This document shows positions 6,930 through 10,512 of a stretch of DNA of 10,512 nucleotides, piece by piece (the first letter of the stretch is position 1; each line of letters opens with the position of its first letter). Both the position numbers and the translations under genes were made by a program. Under the pieces are notes generated by a model, which made no database searches, was not told where the DNA came from, and saw only the letters and a list, made by a program, of their open reading frames with translations. The stretch is from NCBI GenBank assembly GCA_900552415.1, contig USAD01000072.1:1-10512 (forward strand), in the 5' to 3' direction. This DNA comes from an uncultured Parabacteroides sp. (GTDB taxonomy: Bacteria > Bacteroidota > Bacteroidia > Bacteroidales > Tannerellaceae).

Positions 6930-8426
6930 TCACTCGTTGGCTAAACCGAGCACGGTCCAGAACAGCCATTGGCCGGTTGACTCCAGGATCTCCGGGTTGA
7001 TCGACGCGGTGTTGTCTTTGGGGTGATGATAATAACCACCACCGGCGGCCCGCAGGTCAACACAAGGATAACCGGCCTTCATGAAGACGGCGCCATCGGT
7101 CCGTGGGCGGGTCAGGTAATGGTTTTCCCGTTGGATCAGTTGACGGTGGATATATTTCCCATTGGCCGCCTCTGTCGCCTTGGCCAGGTCGGGATGATCG
7201 TAGGCGTAGTTGGAAACCAGGATCTCGCCAGCGCCAACCTGTTCGAGGTTGAGTACCGCCTTCACCTTCTCTTTCGGGAAGATCGGATGGTTCGTGTAAT
7301 AGGTACTGCCGGTCAGGCCCGCCTCCTCACCATCAAGACTCAGGAAGACAACGCTCCGTTTGGGCTTGCTCTCCAGCTTGGCGATGGCCTCGGCTGCGCC
7401 GAGCAGGGCGGCGGTGGAAGCGTTGTTGTCGTTAGCGCCCTCGATGTGATAAGGGATCATGCCCAGGTGATCGAGGTGTGCGGCGACGATGATATACTCA
7501 TTCTTCAGGACCGGATCGCTGCCCTCCACGACACCGACAATGTTCTTGCCCGTGGCGTTGGGATTGTAGGTCGCGTTCATCTTGATCCGGGCCCGCTTGC
7601 CCATCTCGAACGATTGGGGCTTCATGGTCTCGTAGATTTTCTCGATCGTCTCCTTGTAGGTCCGGCCCGTGCCGCGGAACAGGTCATCGACAACGGTATC
7701 GGTCACGTGGCAATAGACGAAACCCTCGTTATAGGGCGCGTTCGGGCCAGGTACCCATTTGTATAGCAGTCCGATAGCGCCATGGGCGACGGCGTTGTTC
7801 AGTTTGGTCTGGTGGAGCGTATGGTTATACCATTTGGCGATATCCTCGGGCTCTCGGCTTCGGTTGGGTGTCTCGCCCTCGATGAGTACGATCTTGCCCC
7901 GCACGTCGATGCCCTTGTAATCGTCGTAGCCCAGTTCGGGAGCGGTCACGCCAAAACCGGCATAGACGACTTCGGCCGTGATGTCGCCGTTGCCGCTCAT
8001 GCCGCCGGCGAACCAGCCTTCGGCCCATGGGTATGACTTGGCGATCCAGCAGTTTTTCTCCTTGGCCTGGATGGGGAAGAGGATCTCCATCGTACTGCCG
8101 GGTTGGATCTCGACGCAAGGATGCGGATATTCCTGGATATAACCGCCTTTATCGCCTGCCGGACTCAGTCCCCAGCTCTTGTAATAATCCTCGACGATCG
8201 CGACCGCCTTGGCCATGCCGGGCGATCCGGCGAGCCGTCCCTCGAGGGAGGGATCGGACAGTTGCTCGACATAATGGAACAGTTTGTCCGAGGTGATCAC
8301 TTGGTGCATCGTGTTGAGTTGTTTCTGCTCCTCGCTTAGTGGCTGACGAGGGCCTTGTCCCGCCGCTGTGGTCGTCAGGACCGCCAGACAGATGGCCATC
8401 AATGTTGTCTTGTAGTCTTTGCTCAT
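6930..8426 (-). CDS. secreted M28 family zinc peptidase with PA-type insert
   Basis: A 498-residue exported metallopeptidase, probably an aminopeptidase acting in the periplasm or outside the cell. A signal peptide (MAICLAVLTTTAAG, then QGPRQ) is followed by an N-terminal M28 segment with LEGRLAGSPGMAKA (61-74), a PA-like insert at roughly 130-300 (including VYAGFGVTAPELGYDDY and VRGKIVLIEGETP), and the catalytic domain from about 310. Metal and catalytic residues visible there are His317 (AAHLDHLG), the bridging Asp333 (GANDNNAS), Glu367 as general base and Glu368 as ligand (DGEEAG), and His467 (YYHHPKDN). At the position usually held by a ligand Asp (NLDxVG) this protein has Glu395 (NLEQVG), which could still bind zinc. 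No lipobox is present. It is separated from ruvB by 76 bases without a convincing terminator. The substrate cannot be read from sequence. Confidence 0.93.
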   Translation of the reverse strand: MSKDYKTTLMAICLAVLTTTAAGQGPRQPLSEEQKQLNTMHQVITSDKLFHYVEQLSDPSLEGRLAGSPGMAKAVAIVEDYYKSWGLSPAGDKGGYIQEYPHPCVEIQPGSTMEILFPIQAKEKNCWIAKSYPWAEGWFAGGMSGNGDITAEVVYAGFGVTAPELGYDDYKGIDVRGKIVLIEGETPNRSREPEDIAKWYNHTLHQTKLNNAVAHGAIGLLYKWVPGPNAPYNEGFVYCHVTDTVVDDLFRGTGRTYKETIEKIYETMKPQSFEMGKRARIKMNATYNPNATGKNIVGVVEGSDPVLKNEYIIVAAHLDHLGMIPYHIEGANDNNASTAALLGAAEAIAKLESKPKRSVVFLSLDGEEAGLTGSTYYTNHPIFPKEKVKAVLNLEQVGAGEILVSNYAYDHPDLAKATEAANGKYIHRQLIQRENHYLTRPRTDGAVFMKAGYPCVDLRAAGGGYYHHPKDNTASINPEILESTGQWLFWTVLGLANE

Positions 8427-8469
8427 GATATCTGTAGTTTAAATTGGTTATGTTGCGAAAGATGTTCCT

Positions 8470-8477
8470 CAAAGGTA
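8470..8477 (-). promoter_or_regulatory. -7 promoter element of the M28 peptidase gene
   Basis: The minus strand reads TACCTTTG, a perfect TAnnTTTG -7 element, 43 bases before the ATG at 8426, leaving room for a short untranslated leader. A TTTG at the -33 position is not seen; only T-rich sequence is found there. Confidence 0.5.
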
Positions 8478-8565
8478 GGAAAACTATAGGGTAATGAAGG
8501 TTTTTTAGACTAGTTTTTTATGAAATACTTTTCGTGTAAATGGTCGGTGCTTTAGGAGCTGTTTC

Positions 8566-8653
8566 CAGTCCCCTGCGGAAAGTACTGCAGTCCGATGCTG
8601 AAAGTACTCCAGTACTTCCCGCAAAGTACTGGAGTACTTTCCGTACGGGACTG
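8566..8653. repeat. AGTACT-rich inverted repeat with two competing stems
   Basis: This is the central part of the 345-bp intergenic gap between the divergent M28 and EamA genes. It contains five copies of the palindrome AGTACT (starting at 8581, 8603, 8611, 8625 and 8633). The core is a perfect 18-bp inverted repeat, 8600-8617 against 8624-8641, with a 6-base loop. An alternative outer stem joins CAGTCCC (8566-8572) to GGGACTG (8647-8653) and continues with 8574-8586 against 8633-8645 (one G-T pair). The two structures share 8633-8641, so they cannot form together. There is no T-run after it and no gene ends here, which argues against a simple terminator. It resembles a dispersed REP-like palindromic element or a protein-binding site; which one cannot be decided from one copy. 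Confidence 0.7.
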
Positions 8654-8723
8654 AGAATGGGATAGGAGGGAGCGGCTGTTTTTCTTTTAGGGAAAGATGG
8701 GAATGTTCGGCAAAATCTCTAAT

Positions 8724-8753
8724 TTTGGCCGCTTTTTTGGATATGTATTCGTG
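8724..8753 (+). promoter_or_regulatory. possible promoter of the EamA transporter gene
   Basis: TTTG at 8724-8727 is followed after 18 bases by TATTCGTG (8746-8753), which matches four of the six fixed positions of the TAnnTTTG -7 element. The start codon lies 18 bases further. Spacing is one base shorter than the usual 19, so this is a tentative call. Confidence 0.35.
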
Positions 8754-8771
8754 TAAAACAGTGATTGAGTT

Positions 8772-9656
8772 ATGAAAGAGGCATTTATAAAACTTCATCT
8801 CTCTATTTTGCTGGCGGGAGGAACCGGAATTTTCGGGAAGCTGATCTCCTTGAGCGAGTTCATGCTTGTCTGGTATCGGATGTTGTTCGCCGCCATCCTG
8901 TTCCTCCTGGTCCTGAAGGTTTCGGGCAGCTTGCGTCGGGTGACGCGCCACGATGTCGTGAAGATCGGTGCGGTCGGGATCTTGCTGGCCTTGCACTGGG
9001 TCTTTTTCTATGGCAGTATCAAGATGTCGAACGTCTCGATCGGTGTGGTCTGTCTTTCCCTGATGAGCTTTTTTACCGCCCTGTTCGAGCCGTTGATCAA
9101 TCACAAGCGGGTCTCCATGAAAGAGATCGCGTTCAGCCTGATCGCTGTTGGCGGCATCGCCTTGATCTTCCATTTTGATGTCCGTTATCGGGTGGGTGTC
9201 CTGATGGGAATCGTGTCGTCGGCCTTGGCTTCCCTGTTTACGATCACGAACAAGCGGGTGTCGGTCAATTATTCGTCGGGCACGATGTTGTTGTATGAGA
9301 TGATCGGCGGGTTCGTGGGCCTGACCTGTCTTTTCCCCTTATATGATTATGCCTTTGGCGTGGATTTTGTCTTGCCGGACCAGACCGACTTCTGTTATCT
9401 GTTGTGCCTGGCTTCCGTCTGCACCGTCTGCCTGTATATCTTGCAGATTCAGGTCTTGAAGGTGATCTCGGCCTTTACGGTCAACCTGAGTTATAACCTG
9501 GAGCCGATCTACAGCATCATCCTTGCCATGATCCTGTTCGATGAGGGGCGTTATCTGGACCAGAGCTTTTACATGGGCCTGTTCCTGATCCTTTTCTCCG
9601 TGGTCTCGCAATCCATGTACGCTTTTTTGAGGAGGAGAAGTGCTGGTCCCGCTTGA
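8772..9656 (+). CDS. EamA/DMT superfamily transporter
   Basis: A 294-residue inner-membrane protein with two tandem EamA repeats (about residues 8-135 and 150-285) and about ten hydrophobic spans, the standard size and layout of drug/metabolite transporter family permeases. Repeat 1 opens with LHLSILLAGGTGIFGKLISL and includes SEFMLVWYRMLFAAILFLL. It ends near a SNVSIGVVCLSLMSFFTALF helix and FEPLI, the segment that is strongly conserved in EamA repeats. Repeat 2 opens at YRVGVLMGIVSSALASLFTI and carries the matching NLEPIYSIILAMILFDEG segment. The tail is basic (FLRRRSAGPA). The ATG at 8772 is preceded by TGATTGAGTT, a weak ribosome binding site as is common in Bacteroidota. Family members export or import amino acids, nucleotide sugars and other small metabolites; nothing here fixes the substrate. 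It is the first plus-strand gene after the divergent intergenic region. Confidence 0.92.
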   Translation: MKEAFIKLHLSILLAGGTGIFGKLISLSEFMLVWYRMLFAAILFLLVLKVSGSLRRVTRHDVVKIGAVGILLALHWVFFYGSIKMSNVSIGVVCLSLMSFFTALFEPLINHKRVSMKEIAFSLIAVGGIALIFHFDVRYRVGVLMGIVSSALASLFTITNKRVSVNYSSGTMLLYEMIGGFVGLTCLFPLYDYAFGVDFVLPDQTDFCYLLCLASVCTVCLYILQIQVLKVISAFTVNLSYNLEPIYSIILAMILFDEGRYLDQSFYMGLFLILFSVVSQSMYAFLRRRSAGPA

Positions 9657-9784
9657 TGAGACCGGTTCTTCTCTTTGGTTTCTCCAGTGAAATCGCTCTT
9701 TTCTTGGAAATATCGCGCACGAGTGTTAACTTAGCCCGGAACCTTATTCGTAAGAAATAGAATTGGAATATTCTTTAAAATATA

Positions 9785-9793
9785 GGGAGGAGG
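9785..9793 (+). promoter_or_regulatory. strong Shine-Dalgarno that sets the GNAT gene start
   Basis: GGGAGGAGG lies five bases before the ATG at 9799. This is an unusually complete Shine-Dalgarno for Bacteroidota, where most genes here have none. It favours 9799 over the in-frame ATG at 9763, which would put the purine run inside the coding sequence and add 12 residues that do not look like the family. Confidence 0.8.
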
Positions 9794-9798
9794 CAAAT

Positions 9799-10101
9799 AT
9801 GGAAATTTTTCATGACATGACGCATAGACGTTTTATTGTGAATAAGGACGGTTGCTTGGCTTATACCGCTTATACCGTACATGATGGAGCCTTGGATATC
9901 CGTCATACGGTCGTTCCGGAAGTCATTAAAGGGAATGGAATTGCCGGAGCCTTGGTCAAGGCCGCGTATGATTACGCGCTGGAGCAAGGCTTGAAACCTT
10001 TGGCGACATGCTCTTATGCGGTTGTCTGGCTGAAAAGGCATCCGGAGTATCATGGAGAGCCGAGCGCGGATTATCTGGGAGAGGGCAGTTGTGGCTTGTA
10101 G
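9799..10101 (+). CDS. small GNAT-type N-acetyltransferase (YjdJ/NATD1-like)
   Basis: A 100-residue single-domain protein of the short GNAT family that includes YjdJ/COG2388 and animal NATD1. Visible features are the strand-turn HTVVPE (36-41), the acetyl-CoA pyrophosphate loop KGNGIAGALVKAAYDYA (44-60), and the C-terminal CSYAVVWLKRHPEY (71-84), with the Cys and the final HPEY that mark this family. The acyl acceptor is unknown for most members, so no substrate is proposed. It stands alone, 142 bp after the EamA gene, with its own strong ribosome binding site and a hairpin terminator 77 bases after the stop. The tail after HPEY (HGEPSADYLGEGSCGL) is a little longer than I expect for the family but otherwise unremarkable. 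Confidence 0.9.
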   Translation: MEIFHDMTHRRFIVNKDGCLAYTAYTVHDGALDIRHTVVPEVIKGNGIAGALVKAAYDYALEQGLKPLATCSYAVVWLKRHPEYHGEPSADYLGEGSCGL

Positions 10102-10178
10102 GACGATCAAAAAGAAGAATGTGCTTCATCCGCGATCGAAGTCGTACCACGCAGGAATAAGGAAGAGCATATAGTAAA

Positions 10179-10209
10179 AAGAGGATGCGTCATCGCGACA
10201 CATCCTCTT
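10179..10209 (+). terminator. hairpin terminator after the GNAT gene
   Basis: AAGAGGATG (10179-10187) pairs with CATCCTCTT (10201-10209). After one mismatch the stem continues with GTC/GAC around a 5-base loop. An A-run (10176-10180) precedes the stem. On the plus strand only two T's follow the pairing C before GTCATA, so the U-tract expected from the opposite A-run is missing or was displaced by the adjacent intron. Confidence 0.7.
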
Positions 10210-10215
10210 GTCATA

Positions 10216-10512
10216 GTACGCTCGGCATGAGTATTAGCTAACGGGTGCAAGTCCCCAATGAGCCCTAATAGCGGGAATCATACAGCCCAAAGCAAGGGTG
10301 TCCATCGTGAGGTGGAATCTGAAGGAAGCTGGCGGCAAACATCTGGTCTGACGAACAGAAACTTCATATAAGGCATAAAACCGTGGGTAAGGTTGCTATA
10401 CAAACCAAAGCCCTATAGCTATTCGGAACGGTTGGTGTAAATGAAGCAGACATAAGATGGAAAGTTAATACCCTTATCCGAGGAGGTCTCACGGACGCAT
10501 GATAATAGTGAA
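10216..10512 (+). mobile_element. group II intron, 5' ribozyme portion (cut by window edge)
   Basis: The sequence from 10216 on is non-coding and matches the domain I pattern I know from bacterial group II introns: a GTACGCTCGGCATGAG 5' end (variant of the GUGYG boundary), AGCAAGGGTGTCC at 10291-10303, a GNRA hairpin (TCCATC, loop GTGA, GGTGGA, 10301-10316), then AATCTGAAGGAAGCTGG, GGTCTGACGAACAGAAAC and CTTCATATAAGGC. A further stem pairs AACCGT (from about 10379) with ACGGTT (about 10428-10433). CCGAGGAGGTCTCACGGACG near the window end is the segment that in related introns comes shortly before the domain IV reading frame for the reverse transcriptase/maturase, which would lie beyond the window. 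The exact 5' boundary is inferred from the GTACG match and the subclass cannot be fixed without the rest. It points in the same direction as the GNAT gene. Confidence 0.82.

Noticed and set aside
7023..7766. A 247-codon open frame on the plus strand, opposite the M28 peptidase
   Set aside because: It lies wholly antisense to a gene with clear catalytic motifs. Its protein is rich in G, D, V and L without any domain, which is what an antisense frame gives in a moderately GC-rich gene.
8505..9173. A 222-codon minus-strand open frame crossing the intergenic gap and the EamA gene
   Set aside because: The N-terminal part is a Q/D/H-rich antisense shadow of the transporter and the rest translates the AGTACT inverted repeat. 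No family resemblance and no ribosome binding site.
8765..9178. A 137-codon plus-strand frame overlapping the start of the EamA gene
   Set aside because: It is a shifted frame of the transporter, whose own frame gives coherent membrane helices and the two EamA repeats.
9763..9798. An in-frame ATG 12 codons upstream of the GNAT start
   Set aside because: The extension is low-complexity, contains the Shine-Dalgarno of the downstream ATG as coding sequence, and is not part of the family fold.

Overview
The window looks like a chromosomal segment from a Bacteroidota gut-type organism of the order Bacteroidales, most likely Parabacteroides or a close relative. Four things point this way: a DUF5723 outer-membrane-type protein, an S46 dipeptidyl-peptidase, a RuvB with a Bacteroidales-type sequence, and -7 promoter elements of the TAnnTTTG type in front of several genes. 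The genus is an inference from remembered family members, not from a search.

Positions 1-8426 are read entirely from the minus strand. From left to right they hold the N-terminal part of a DUF5723 protein (cut by the window edge), a membrane-anchored AraC-family regulator with a perfect 14-bp hairpin on each side, an S46 dipeptidyl-peptidase, a Wzx/MATE-type oligosaccharide flippase, the Holliday-junction motor gene ruvB, and a secreted M28 zinc peptidase. ruvB and the flippase are 20 bp apart and look co-transcribed; the S46 gene follows 64 bp later with no visible terminator between. The M28 gene and ruvB each have a good -7 element of their own.

The 345-bp gap at 8427-8771 separates the minus-strand block from a plus-strand block and holds divergent promoters around a dense inverted repeat built from five AGTACT palindromes. 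To the right, on the plus strand, lie an EamA/DMT-family transporter and a small GNAT-type acetyltransferase with an unusually strong Shine-Dalgarno sequence. A terminator hairpin follows, and immediately after it begins the 5' ribozyme part of a group II intron that runs off the window end.

Most genes are ordinary housekeeping or envelope/peptide-scavenging functions. The two exported peptidases (S46 and M28) fit peptide utilisation, typical of asaccharolytic or mixed feeders in this order. I see no defence island, CRISPR array, prophage or novel multi-gene system. The points that deserve a second look are the AGTACT inverted repeat, the group II intron sitting against a terminator, the specificity residue of the S46 enzyme, an Asp-to-Glu change at a probable zinc-ligand position of the M28 enzyme, and the start of ruvB.
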